64,000 bases of DNA from Terriglobia bacterium (GTDB lineage Bacteria; Acidobacteriota; Terriglobia; Terriglobales; Acidobacteriaceae): NCBI GenBank assembly GCA_020072645.1, contig JAIQGK010000004.1, positions 86,117 through 150,116 of the forward strand, given 5' to 3'. Position numbers and translations under genes: made by a program. The notes beneath the pieces are model-generated. The model was not told where the DNA came from. It made no database searches and worked only from the letters and a program-made list of their open reading frames with translations. Within the stretch, counting starts at the first letter, position 1; the number at the start of each line of letters is the position of its first letter. This document shows positions 7,633 through 16,686 of the stretch, piece after piece.

Positions 7633-10509
7633 ATGGTCGCACAGGAACAGAATTTCGGGCTGGAGCAATGGGTGACAGAGCTGGCCGCCATTGCCGACGA
7701 GGAGCAGCGTCGCGCTTTTCTGGCTGCGCGTCCGCAAACCCGCAGCACAGCAGCCGTGGATTCTCTTTACAAGGCCGTGGTCACTTTTGCGCGGGTTGAC
7801 CTGCAAAAAGCTGACAGAGTGGCCCAGGCCGGTTCGTGGATAGCGGCACAGATTAATGATCCCTGCTCAACTGCGCAAAGCGCCCGCGCCGTGGGCCACG
7901 TTCTATACCTGACTGGAAAATATCAGCAGGCCATCCTGGAGTATGAAAAAGCGCTGGCTATCTTTGAGAGGCTTGGACGTGACCTTGATTATGCCCGCAC
8001 CATTAGCGGCGCGTTGCAAAGCCTGATTTATGACGGCCAATATGAAAGGGCGTTTCGCCTGGGGGAGCGGGCCCGGTCAATTTTTCACGCACATAAAGAC
8101 CGGCTCCGGCTGGCAAGACTGGATAGCAATATTGCCAATATTTATTACCGGCAGGATAGATTCCAGGAAGCGGTTGACCTCTATGAAGGGGCGTATAACG
8201 AATTTCTTCAATGCGGCGAACCCCTGGACATCGCCGCCGTACTGCGGAACCTGGCTGTCTGCTACATCAGTCTGAATGATTTTCCCCGCGCCGAGGAGAC
8301 CTATCGCCTGGCGCGCCAGCACTGCATGGAGCAGGGCTTCTCTCTTCTGGTGGCTGAAGCCGATTACAACGTTGCCTACCTGCATTATCTGCGGGGTGAA
8401 TATCTCCGCGCCATAGAACTCTATGACCAAACGCGCAAGCTCTGCGCCGAACTGGGTGATGGCTATCACCAGGCACTTTGCGACCTGGACGAATCGGAAA
8501 TTTATCTCGAATTAAACCTGACGGAAGGCGGTACCGAGCTGGCGCTCGACGCTTTTGCGGCCTTCACCGAGCTAGGCATGACGTACGAGGCCGGCAAGGC
8601 CGCTACCTTTTCCGCCATCGCCATCAGTCAGCAGGGAAGGTACAAGCAGGCAATTGAATCTTTCGATCTTGCGCGCGACCTTTTCGTGAAGGAAGGGAAT
8701 CCGCTCTGGCCGCCGCTGATTGATCTGTACAAAGCGCTGGTTTTTTACCAGGCCGGAGAGAATGATCGGGCGGAAGATCTTGCGGTAAGGGCCCTCGCGT
8801 ACTTTGGCAACTCGGTGTTGCCGTCAAAGGCGGCATTATGCGAATTGCTGCTGGCCGCGCTGGAACTGCGCTGTTCAGACACGGAAGAGGCCCGTCGTTA
8901 CTGCAGCGCTGCGCTTTCCCGGCTTACGCATCTGGATTCGCCCGCCACCTACCAGGCCTACTTCATGCTGGGCCAGGCCGAGGAAGCCAGCGGGAACACC
9001 GAACTAGCTCGCCAGGCGTATGAGCAGGCCTTCAAGAAGTTGGAAGACCTGCGCAGCAACCTGGGCAAGGAAGAGTTGAAGATTGCATTTCTCAAGAACA
9101 AGCTGACGGTTTATGAAGGTCTGGTGGTCACGTCGCTGGCCGTGAGCTTTGGCGTGCGGGCGCAGAAAGAGGCGTTTGGCTATATTGAGCAGGCCAAGTC
9201 GCGCAGTCTGGCCGACCTGATTGCTTTTCGCACAGCATCAATTTCAACTTCCTCCCGAGGGCCGCAGGAGCTTTCGCCCGCCATGGGAGAGTTCCGCGAC
9301 TTGCGCCAGAAGCTGAACTGGACATATCACCAGATCGAGATTGAAGAATTGAATCCAGGCGGCACCTCAAACGAGCGCATTCAGCAATTACGGCAGCTAA
9401 GCCGTACATATGAAGACGCGCTGGTGAAGGCATTTTCACAGGTGCAGAGTGTGAACCGGGAATTTGCCAGCCTGCAAAGCGCCAAAACGGTTTCCGTGGA
9501 AGAACTGCAAGAGATTTTGCCGGAGAATACGCTGCTGCTGGAGTACTACACGGCGCGAAATCGCTTTTATGTGTGCCTGGTTTCGCGAAAACAATTCAAG
9601 ATTGTGGCCTTGAGTGATGTAAACGGCGTTCGGGAAAAGCTCCGTCTTTTGCAGCTCCAGTTGGCCAAGTTTCGCCTGGGACCCGACTATATCCAGCCTC
9701 TGGAAAAGGCGCTTCTGGGAGCCACACAGGCACATCTGGAGGAGCTTTACGCTCTCTTGATCGCCCCGATCCGCGACCAGCTTAACGCTGAGCACCTGAT
9801 TGTCGTCCCGCATGCATTTCTGCATTACCTGCCGTTCCATGCGCTATCTGACGGAGAACACTACCTTATCGACCATTTCTCCGTTTCCTATGCTCCCAGC
9901 AGCAGCATCTTCGCTGTATGCCAGAAAAAGCCGTCTCGAACAGATGGTGGCGATACGCTGATATTGGCCGTTCCGGACGCCCGCGCGCCATACATTGAAG
10001 AAGAAGCTCATTTCGTGGCGTCTGCCATGGGCAATGTACGGCTTTTTCTGGGAGAACAAGCCACTGAGGAACAGCTGCGCCTGCATGGGCCAGGCAGCCG
10101 GTTTATTCACATTGCCACGCACGGTTACTTTCGACAGGATAACCCGATGTTTTCTTCGATCCGTCTCGGCAATTCACTGCTAAGCTTGTTTGATTTGTAT
10201 CAGTTACATTTTGATGCCGAGCTGGTTACCTTGAGCGGATGTGGCACCGGAATGAATGTGGTGATCGGCGGTGACGAGCTGATTGGGTTGGTTCGAGGCC
10301 TACTGTACGCAGGAGCGCAGACCCTGATGGTGAGCTTGTGGGAGGTCCATGACCAGAGTACGGCGGAATTCATGCGGGACTTCTACCAGGGATACAGCAG
10401 TTCGGCCAATAAAGCGAATGCATTACGAAATGCGGTGCTTAAGTTGAAGCAAAGACATCCACATCCGTACTATTGGGCGGCATTTGCCCTGGTGGGAAAA
10501 TTCGCATGA
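7633..10509 (+). CDS. TPR-CHAT protein, predicted caspase-like protease
   Basis: This 958-aa protein has no signal peptide and is probably cytoplasmic. Residues about 70-480 form a long array of tetratricopeptide helices (for example AVGHVLYLTGKYQQAILEYE and AVCYISLNDFPRAEETYRLA). A helical connector follows, then a C-terminal CHAT domain of about 300 residues. The predicted catalytic dyad is visible: His830 in IHIATHGYF and Cys870 in VTLSGCGTG, with the later GLVRGLLYAGAQTLMVSLWEV segment typical of CHAT. CHAT proteins are clan CD proteases related to caspases and separase. Known TPR-CHAT proteins are allosterically switched proteases, as in the type III-E CRISPR complex; no CRISPR genes are present here. 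The gene abuts the sigma gene with no spacer, so the two should be co-translated. Confidence 0.88.
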   Translation: MVAQEQNFGLEQWVTELAAIADEEQRRAFLAARPQTRSTAAVDSLYKAVVTFARVDLQKADRVAQAGSWIAAQINDPCSTAQSARAVGHVLYLTGKYQQAILEYEKALAIFERLGRDLDYARTISGALQSLIYDGQYERAFRLGERARSIFHAHKDRLRLARLDSNIANIYYRQDRFQEAVDLYEGAYNEFLQCGEPLDIAAVLRNLAVCYISLNDFPRAEETYRLARQHCMEQGFSLLVAEADYNVAYLHYLRGEYLRAIELYDQTRKLCAELGDGYHQALCDLDESEIYLELNLTEGGTELALDAFAAFTELGMTYEAGKAATFSAIAISQQGRYKQAIESFDLARDLFVKEGNPLWPPLIDLYKALVFYQAGENDRAEDLAVRALAYFGNSVLPSKAALCELLLAALELRCSDTEEARRYCSAALSRLTHLDSPATYQAYFMLGQAEEASGNTELARQAYEQAFKKLEDLRSNLGKEELKIAFLKNKLTVYEGLVVTSLAVSFGVRAQKEAFGYIEQAKSRSLADLIAFRTASISTSSRGPQELSPAMGEFRDLRQKLNWTYHQIEIEELNPGGTSNERIQQLRQLSRTYEDALVKAFSQVQSVNREFASLQSAKTVSVEELQEILPENTLLLEYYTARNRFYVCLVSRKQFKIVALSDVNGVREKLRLLQLQLAKFRLGPDYIQPLEKALLGATQAHLEELYALLIAPIRDQLNAEHLIVVPHAFLHYLPFHALSDGEHYLIDHFSVSYAPSSSIFAVCQKKPSRTDGGDTLILAVPDARAPYIEEEAHFVASAMGNVRLFLGEQATEEQLRLHGPGSRFIHIATHGYFRQDNPMFSSIRLGNSLLSLFDLYQLHFDAELVTLSGCGTGMNVVIGGDELIGLVRGLLYAGAQTLMVSLWEVHDQSTAEFMRDFYQGYSSSANKANALRNAVLKLKQRHPHPYYWAAFALVGKFA

Positions 10510-10657
10510 GAGAGAAAAATCGCACTCTGGGTATATTTTTCGCCCCATGCCCCACTCTTATGCTTAGAAGCAGGCTCATCCGTCGACTGCTAAAAAGGGG
10601 AACATGGACCCGGAAGCCGTGTTCCCCCTTGATACCCAGACGGGGAAAAGTCACCTT

Positions 10658-11293
10658 ATGACTGAAGCTGTTCGCCATTTCGATATCACTGAGTGGGCTG
10701 ATTACGTCAGGAGCACGGTCTCCAGCGATCAGCACAAGCTGATGCAGGCCCATTTGCAGGGTGGCTGCTCCAAGTGCGAGCGAATCAAGGTTTTGTTGTC
10801 AAAGTTCGCTGCGGTATGTTCGCGCGAAGCGTCGTATCAGATTCCGCGGGCTGCGGAACTGCAGGTGAAGGCAATGATCGGCCTGGCCAAAGCGCCGCGC
10901 CGCTCTGCCCTGCAACGTTTGTGGGCGACCCTGGTTTATGACAGCGTGAATGATCCGCAACCAGTGGGCGTACGCGGGACCCACCAGATTAATCGCCAGG
11001 TGCTTTTCCATGCCGGCGACTACTCCGTCGATCTTCGATTTGAGCACGAAAAAGGATCTGCCAGCATGGTGTTGGTCGGCCAGATTGCCAACCAGAAAAC
11101 ACCAGACGAGCTGCTGGCCAACCTCCCCGTAATTCTTGTAGCAGGAAACCGCGAAGTCACCCGTTCGATCAGCAATACTTTCGGTGAATTCCAGCTTGAG
11201 TATGTTCCGGAAAGCGATCTTCGCTTGCTGGTGCCGCTCGAGTCCAGGGGCCAGGAACTGGAAGTACAGTTAGGCAAGACGCCCCAACTGTAG
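10658..11293 (+). CDS. Putative zinc-binding anti-sigma-like protein with C-terminal beta domain
   Basis: From the ATG at 10658 (preceded by ACGGGGAAAAG) this is 211 aa. An in-frame ATG at 10604 has poorer spacing. The N-terminal 40 residues end in His32, Cys37 and Cys40 (HLQGGCSKC), the His-x4-Cys-x2-Cys pattern of zinc-containing anti-sigma factors. The C-terminal half (about 105-205) is rich in beta strands, with VDLRFEHEKGSASMVLVGQI and FGEFQLEYV resembling carboxypeptidase-regulatory Ig-like folds. There is no membrane helix, so unlike most anti-sigma factors it is probably soluble. It lies between the CHAT gene and the subtilases and is a candidate partner of the sigma factor. Confidence 0.65.
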   Translation: MTEAVRHFDITEWADYVRSTVSSDQHKLMQAHLQGGCSKCERIKVLLSKFAAVCSREASYQIPRAAELQVKAMIGLAKAPRRSALQRLWATLVYDSVNDPQPVGVRGTHQINRQVLFHAGDYSVDLRFEHEKGSASMVLVGQIANQKTPDELLANLPVILVAGNREVTRSISNTFGEFQLEYVPESDLRLLVPLESRGQELEVQLGKTPQL

Positions 11294-11337
11294 GGAAATC
11301 CGCTTCAAAACATTGCATTGGATCTGGGACAACGACA

Positions 11338-12723
11338 ATGAGGAAATTTCTTCAACTTTTACTGGTGTGTCTGGCGCTTGGTCTGCCGCTCACGGCGCAG
11401 ACAAGCTACATTCTCACGGCGTCCCCCAGCAATGTGCAGAGCGTAGTGAACCAGCACGGCCTCACGGTGGTGAAAGAGCTTTATGACGGCACGAATTGCG
11501 TGATGCTGGTGACCTCGGTATCCGCCGATGTTGCCGGCACTGAAACTGAAGTCGAATCGGATGTGATGGTAGTTGGTTTTGAGCCGGAGCAGCGCGCGGT
11601 ATTGCCGGAGTTGACAGGTCTTACGCAGCCCACGTTGACTCAATCCACGACCAGCATTCTTGATACGCTGCCAGGACGCACTTTGGTCCCCTTCTTCGGT
11701 AGCGTCGTGCCAAGCAATTACAGCACCCAGACCGCAACCAATATCATTCGCCTGGGCGATGCCCGTACAGCCACAAAGCTGACCGGCTCAGGCACCGTGG
11801 CGATTATTGATACAGGCGCTGACCTGACACATCCTGCTCTATCCGGCGCGCTGGTTACGGGCTATGACTTTACCCGTGATACTTTGGGCGCCTCTGAGCT
11901 GGCAGATCTTAATCCCACAGTAGCCGCCCAGTTGCAGCAATCCACCACCAGCATCCTGGATGCGCAGAACCTCCTGGTACTTAATTCGGCGACGGCGATC
12001 CTGAACCAATCCACAACTTCGATTCTCGATCAGTCAACGACTTCGATTCTGGATAGTTCGCTGGCTGAGTTCGGCCATGGCACAATGACGGCCGGAATCG
12101 TTCACCTGGTAGCGCCAACGGCAAAGATTATGCCGCTGAAAGCTTTTCGCGCCGATGGCTCTTCAAACCTCTCAGATATCATCCGAGCCATCTACTACGC
12201 AGCTGACAATGGTGCCAATGTAGTGAGCATGAGCTTCAGCATGTCGCAGTCTTCACCCGGCTTGCAGGCTGCGATCCAGTACGCGCTGGGCAAAAACGTA
12301 ACGATGATTGCTTCGTCCGGCAATGACGGCCTGAAAACCCTGGTTTATCCCGCCAGCTACGGCGGAGTGCAGGGAATCGGTTCCAGCACCAGCACTGATC
12401 TTAGAAGCGCGTTCTCCAACTATGGTTCCGGCGTGGTCACCTTTGCCGCTCCAGGAGAAGGCGTCATCACCACGTATCCAGGCGGCAACTATGCTGCAGG
12501 ATGGGGCACATCCTTTAGCACACCGATGGTAGCCGGTGCTGCTGCACTGGTACTGCAAGCACGTCCGGCGAGCAAGCCCGGCGATATTACCAATGCACTC
12601 TCCAAGACCAAGCAGATTAGTGACATGGGATATGGCCGTATCGATCTCTATCAGTCACTCATGAACGTGGTCAGCAGCAGCGGAACGAGCTCGACGACGA
12701 CCACAAGCACCAGCGGCAAGTAA
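11338..12723 (+). CDS. Exported subtilisin-like serine protease (S8) with four QSTTSILD motifs
   Basis: This 461-aa protein starts with a signal peptide (to about residue 20), then an inhibitor-I9-like prodomain (about 22-85) and an S8 catalytic domain. The triad is Asp158 (AIIDTGAD), His247 (FGHGTMTAG) and Ser392 (GTSFSTPMVAG), all intact, with oxyanion Asn in SSGNDG. The octapeptide QSTTSILD occurs at 102-109, 201-208, 224-231 and 232-239. The first copy is near the prodomain-catalytic boundary and the others are in a loop between Asp and His. The C-terminus is a short Ser/Thr tail. It lies 44 bases after the zinc-finger gene and probably belongs to the same unit. Confidence 0.9.
   Translation: MRKFLQLLLVCLALGLPLTAQTSYILTASPSNVQSVVNQHGLTVVKELYDGTNCVMLVTSVSADVAGTETEVESDVMVVGFEPEQRAVLPELTGLTQPTLTQSTTSILDTLPGRTLVPFFGSVVPSNYSTQTATNIIRLGDARTATKLTGSGTVAIIDTGADLTHPALSGALVTGYDFTRDTLGASELADLNPTVAAQLQQSTTSILDAQNLLVLNSATAILNQSTTSILDQSTTSILDSSLAEFGHGTMTAGIVHLVAPTAKIMPLKAFRADGSSNLSDIIRAIYYAADNGANVVSMSFSMSQSSPGLQAAIQYALGKNVTMIASSGNDGLKTLVYPASYGGVQGIGSSTSTDLRSAFSNYGSGVVTFAAPGEGVITTYPGGNYAAGWGTSFSTPMVAGAAALVLQARPASKPGDITNALSKTKQISDMGYGRIDLYQSLMNVVSSSGTSSTTTTSTSGK
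11641..12054 (+). repeat. Four coding copies of the QSTTSILD octapeptide
   Basis: Copies lie at 11641-11664, 11938-11961, 12007-12030 and 12031-12054, the last two in tandem. Their 24-base DNA units differ at several synonymous positions (serine as TCC, TCA, AGC or TCG; leucine as CTT, CTG or CTC) while the peptide is identical. This argues for selection on the protein rather than a recent DNA duplication. Confidence 0.92.
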
Positions 12724-13214
12724 AAGAGCTTATAGCCCCCCAAAACATCTCCCTCAAAGGCCTCAAAATTTATTAATAAGTCTAAGGATTGGGCCCGTTT
12801 TCAGGCCTTATTTCAGAGTTTATTAGGAACAGCTAATCTACAAGATTTAGACTTAGGGCGATCCTAATCATTTTGTCAATTGTGAAATAAGTATTTTGGA
12901 ATCAGCATCTTGATTCATTCTTAAGCTGCAGCCTGTGGCATCTTTAATTTCGTCATAAATTCGCTTCTGGATCACGCCTTTTGTATTCGTAAAAAAAATC
13001 CTTTACACCCCAGGCAAATACTGTCGCTATACTCCCCTCAGGTCGACGGAATCGACAAAAAGCGATCTCGGCGTGACGCGCGGAAACAGGCCGGTTTTGG
13101 GCGTCGTGCCCCGGTGCTACCGTATTTTTGAGCGTAGACAAAGTGAACGGTTGTGACCGCCGTCACGGAGCGATACGACTCAGCATGGCAAACTACCAAG
13201 GGAAGATTTGCGAT
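12724..13214. other. AT-rich gap between the two subtilase genes
   Basis: This 491-base interval is clearly richer in A and T than its neighbours, especially 12745-13010, and contains no convincing gene. A TTTACA at 13002-13007 and a TATACT at 13028-13033 resemble promoter boxes but are 20 bases apart, which is too long for a strong sigma-70 site. The second subtilase probably has its own promoter here. Confidence 0.4.
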
Positions 13215-14675
13215 ATGAGAGACGGAATAGCGGAACAGACAGCAGCACGAAAGAATCTGCTTCTAAAGCCGTTAAATAGAGAGCTGGCTTTTTTTGATGC
13301 GTCAGAGGATGGAAGATCCTTCCGAAGCAAGTCGCGTCCTTCTCTGAGCAGCAGATTCAATGTGCTGGCAAAAATTTGTGTCGGCCTGTGTCTTTTGATG
13401 GGCCTGTCGCTCTGGGGACAGGACAACTTCGTCCTGGTAACCTCGCCTGACAAAGTGCAGGACGTTTGCGGACGACACGGTCTCACGCAACTGACACAAG
13501 GCTCGTCCCACGGCGTTTTTCTGGTTTCAACTTCTTCTGTGGATCCAAGTATTTCTACTGACAGTGCAGTGCAAAGTTTTGAGCATAATCATGCTCTTGG
13601 CTTGCCTGAGCTTTCCGGGGCCACAAGCGCCAGCCTGACCCAATCCACCACATCGATTCTGGATGGCCTGCCGGATCGCACCGTGGTCAACTATTTCGGA
13701 TCGCAGGTGGCCAGCAATTATGTAACTCAGCCGGCTACCAATATCATCCGCCAGCATGATCTGCAGACTTCTTCCGGCTTTACCGGCACTGGGATTACGG
13801 TTGCCGTTATTGATACAGGAGTTGATACATCGCACCCGGCGCTGCAAAATGTTCTAGCTCCTGGATTCAATTTCATCGCCAACGTCAATGATCCTTCAGA
13901 ATTGGTCGATTTGAGCCCGGCGATGGCTGCCGCGCTGGCGCAGTCCACCACCAGCATTCTCGATGGCCAGAACCTGGTGGAGATGAACGCTTCCACGGTA
14001 GCAATCCTCAGCCAATCAACCACCAGCATTTTGGATGGACCTCCCGGCGAGTTCGGTCACGGAACCATGACGGCAGGCCTGGTCCACCTGGTGGCTCCCG
14101 GCGCGTACATCATGTCATTGAAGGCTTTTGCCGGCGACGGAAGCTCCGATCTCTTTAACATCGTTCGCGCAATTTATTACGCTGCGGACAACGGCGCGAA
14201 CGTTATCAGCATGAGTTTTGAAATTGCACAGGGTTCACCGGCTCTGCAAAACGCCATCCAATATGCGCTCAGCAAAAACGTGGTGGTAGTGGCGGCTTCA
14301 GGGAATGACGGCGGACAGATTCTGGTTTTCCCATCGGCTTATAACAGCGTGATCGGAGTCGGCTCGACAAATAACTCTGACACGAAGAGCAGCTTCACCA
14401 ATTTTGGCACCAATTCAGTATTCATCGCGGCCCCCGGCGAAGGCGTAATCACTACGTATCCGGGCGGAAACTATGCGGCGGGCTGGGGAACGTCATTCAG
14501 CACTCCGCTGGTTGCCGGAGAAGCAGCGCTCGTTTTGCAGGCGCGGCCCACGTATAAACCGGGCGATGTGGCGAATGCAATTTCCCGGGCGTTTGCCGTG
14601 CAGCAGATGGGGCATGGACGCGTCGATCTTTGTCTTGCGTTGTCCAGCATCGGCGTTGGCAGCTTTTGTAAGTAA
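13215..14675 (+). CDS. Second exported subtilisin-like protease (S8) with three QSTTSILD motifs
   Basis: This is a paralogue of the preceding protease. The ATG at 13215 is chosen because AAGGGAAG lies just upstream; the frame is open from a TTG at 13128 without a ribosome site. The 486-aa product has an unusually long N-terminus (about 48 residues) before the hydrophobic export segment FNVLAKICVGLCLLMGLSLW. A short prodomain and the catalytic domain follow, with Asp200, His282 and Ser427 all present. QSTTSILD is at 143-150, 243-250 and 267-274. As in its paralogue, the last copy ends eight residues before the catalytic His. A terminator follows at 14755. Confidence 0.88.
   Translation: MRDGIAEQTAARKNLLLKPLNRELAFFDASEDGRSFRSKSRPSLSSRFNVLAKICVGLCLLMGLSLWGQDNFVLVTSPDKVQDVCGRHGLTQLTQGSSHGVFLVSTSSVDPSISTDSAVQSFEHNHALGLPELSGATSASLTQSTTSILDGLPDRTVVNYFGSQVASNYVTQPATNIIRQHDLQTSSGFTGTGITVAVIDTGVDTSHPALQNVLAPGFNFIANVNDPSELVDLSPAMAAALAQSTTSILDGQNLVEMNASTVAILSQSTTSILDGPPGEFGHGTMTAGLVHLVAPGAYIMSLKAFAGDGSSDLFNIVRAIYYAADNGANVISMSFEIAQGSPALQNAIQYALSKNVVVVAASGNDGGQILVFPSAYNSVIGVGSTNNSDTKSSFTNFGTNSVFIAAPGEGVITTYPGGNYAAGWGTSFSTPLVAGEAALVLQARPTYKPGDVANAISRAFAVQQMGHGRVDLCLALSSIGVGSFCK
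13641..14036 (+). repeat. Three coding copies of the QSTTSILD octapeptide
   Basis: Copies are at 13641-13664, 13941-13964 and 14013-14036. Codon choice differs among them and from the four copies in the neighbouring gene, but all seven peptides are identical. In this gene every copy is followed by Gly. Confidence 0.92.
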
Positions 14676-14754
14676 ACTCTGAAAAGAGACGCGGAAACAC
14701 TCCAGTGACTCCGCGGTAAAAGAAGAAAGCCACGACCGGATAGCCTTTCCTTCA

Positions 14755-14780
14755 AGCCCTGTCACATGGCAGGGCTTTTT
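14755..14780 (+). terminator. Rho-independent terminator after the second subtilase
   Basis: Stem AGCCCTG (14755-14761) pairs with CAGGGCT (14770-14776) around an 8-base loop and runs into TTTTT. It marks the end of the plus-strand protease unit and lies in the convergent gap with the M28 peptidase gene. Confidence 0.8.
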
Positions 14781-14784
14781 GTTC

Positions 14785-16473
14785 TCAATAAAGTCCCGGG
14801 GACATGGGCGCATAACGGCGGAAGAAGCTGTTCTGCTTCCATTGCGGGCGGTTTGCGCTCTCAGCAAGACGTATCATCAGCCCGAGGGTAACGTCTTCAT
14901 ATTTGCCGGCTGCCGCCAGATCTACTGGCTGGTCCAGATCGTCAGAAGGGGCATGGTAGCGCTGAGTTAGCCAGTCCTTAAAAATTGCCTGTTGTGGCGA
15001 CCCTGGCTCAAATCCCACCTTCATGGCCAGTGCCGGCACACCATGCCGGATAAAATTGTACTGGTCACTGCGGATAAACGAATTGCGTTGCGGTTCAGGA
15101 TCGGGCTGCACCTGTACGCCTAACGGTTGAGCGACTTCGCGCACCATGTCACCCAGGTCGGATTCGGCCAGTCCATATACCGTCAAGACTTTTAACGGCA
15201 CAATGGGAAGAAACATGTCGATGTTGATGTTGGCAATCATCGATCCCGGCTTAACCGTAGGATGTGTGGTGAAATAGCGCGAACCGAGCAGGCCTTTCTC
15301 TTCGCCGGTGACAAACAAAAAAAGCAGAGACCGCTTCAGTTTCTTTGGCGATTTTTTCAAGGATGCGATCAGATCAAGCAGCACCGCGCTGCCGGAAGCA
15401 TTATCCATGGCGCCGTTATAAATCCGGTCGCCGTTGATGGGTTCACCCACTCCCAGATGATCAAGATGCGCTGAGAGCACCACGTATTCATTTTTAAATT
15501 TTGGATCGCTGCCGGGAAGTTCCGCTACCAGGTTGGCCGACTCCACCATCTTCTTATTGACTGAAGCCTTTGCACGAATGGTTGGAACAAGAGGGAAGCG
15601 CGGCAGAGGCTTGCGGTCCTTCACCAGATCAATCAGTTCCTGCAACGTGTGTCCGGAGCCTTCAAAGAGCTTTTGGGCTTTTTCCGGATTGAAAATGACT
15701 GCCAGCTTCTCTCCGGATGTCTCGTCAAACTCAGCACCTTTTAAGGCCATGTTGGGATGGGCGCGGTTGGCCGACATACGCGACCAGGGAATATCCATGG
15801 CTGCAGGATTCAGAATAGTAATCACGCCCACGGCCCCGGCTTTGCGCAGCGCCTTCCAGCGCTCTCCAGCCGACTGATAGTGCGAAGCCAGAGCGCCCGG
15901 AATCTCCGCCGGAGCGCCCGGGAAAATTACGACCACCTTGTCTCTCAGGTCCAGACCGGTAAGATCGTCATGACCCAACTCCGGTATGGTGAGTCCATAG
16001 CCGGCAAAGACCAGCGGCGCATCCACGGCGGGCGCAAGATCAACACGCGTGCTGAAGATAGCGTCGTCTCCCAGCGTAAGCGGTTCCACCTGCTCATTGT
16101 GTATTAGAGCCAGACTGGAATCCTGCTCCACAATCTGTCTCGACTCAAAGCGGACCGGCTGGTAATACGACCGTGAGCCCACAGGCTCCAGTCCAGCGCT
16201 TTTTAGCTGTTCAACAACGTATTCCTGCGCCTTACGCAAGCCGGGACTTCCGGTTTCGCGGCCTTCCATATCGTCGGAGGCCAAAACTTTCACATAGTTC
16301 CACCATGAAGCGCCGTTGAAATCTGGGGCCTTTGCGGCCGCCATGCCCTTGTCGGCTGTTGCCTTTTTGTTTTCCGGCTTCGTGGAAGACGGTGGCTGGG
16401 CTTGCGCGGTAAAAGCAGCACTCGTGAAAAATATGGCAGTAAGCAGCAGGAATGCGTTTCGCATGACGGCCAA
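14785..16473 (-). CDS. Exported M28-family aminopeptidase with PA domain
   Basis: This 562-aa protein has a signal peptide (FLLLTAIFFTSAAFTAQAQ), a protease-associated (PA) insert around residues 120-260, and an M28 zinc peptidase domain in the C-terminal half. Metal-binding segments are recognisable: LSAHLDHLG (His and Asp), AMDNASGSAVLLDL (Asp) and VTGEEKGLLGSRYF (catalytic Glu-Glu), with later ligands in NINIDM and near the C-terminus. It should remove N-terminal residues from peptides in the periplasm or outside the cell. A TTG start and an ATG three codons later are both possible behind GGAGGAG. It converges on the subtilase locus, and its activity would fit peptide scavenging. Confidence 0.88.
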   Translation of the reverse strand: MAVMRNAFLLLTAIFFTSAAFTAQAQPPSSTKPENKKATADKGMAAAKAPDFNGASWWNYVKVLASDDMEGRETGSPGLRKAQEYVVEQLKSAGLEPVGSRSYYQPVRFESRQIVEQDSSLALIHNEQVEPLTLGDDAIFSTRVDLAPAVDAPLVFAGYGLTIPELGHDDLTGLDLRDKVVVIFPGAPAEIPGALASHYQSAGERWKALRKAGAVGVITILNPAAMDIPWSRMSANRAHPNMALKGAEFDETSGEKLAVIFNPEKAQKLFEGSGHTLQELIDLVKDRKPLPRFPLVPTIRAKASVNKKMVESANLVAELPGSDPKFKNEYVVLSAHLDHLGVGEPINGDRIYNGAMDNASGSAVLLDLIASLKKSPKKLKRSLLFLFVTGEEKGLLGSRYFTTHPTVKPGSMIANINIDMFLPIVPLKVLTVYGLAESDLGDMVREVAQPLGVQVQPDPEPQRNSFIRSDQYNFIRHGVPALAMKVGFEPGSPQQAIFKDWLTQRYHAPSDDLDQPVDLAAAGKYEDVTLGLMIRLAESANRPQWKQNSFFRRYAPMSPGLY

Positions 16474-16686
16474 TAGCTCCTCCCCGGGGCATTCTTGGAA
16501 TGTGCAAGGATATCATCGCGCCATGCCGCAGGGCGTTTCCATCAGTATTCCAATCGGAGAAGTCGGTCAAGAAAGGCAGTGAGGGATTGAACAGAATTTG
16601 GCACGCGCGATTTTTTCAGTCTGGCGCGGCTTCGCATTTATCATGTGCGAAATCAGTAAAAGCCGACGCAGCAAGGGAAGGATCAC

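Noticed and set aside
7633-10509. CHAT protein as part of a type III-E CRISPR system
   Set aside because: No CRISPR array, Cas7-11 or Csx30/31 genes are present; the neighbours are a sigma factor and subtilases.
13002-13033. TTTACA and TATACT as a sigma-70 promoter
   Set aside because: The spacing of 20 bases is too long for confidence; mentioned only as part of the gap description.
13030-13200. Possible cyclic-di-GMP or other riboswitch before the second subtilase
   Set aside because: A few GC-rich pairings are visible, but the conserved riboswitch core bases could not be matched.
16596-16620. TTGGCACG near 16598 as a third sigma-54 promoter
   Set aside because: Ten bases after the GG there is TT rather than GC, so the -12 box is missing.
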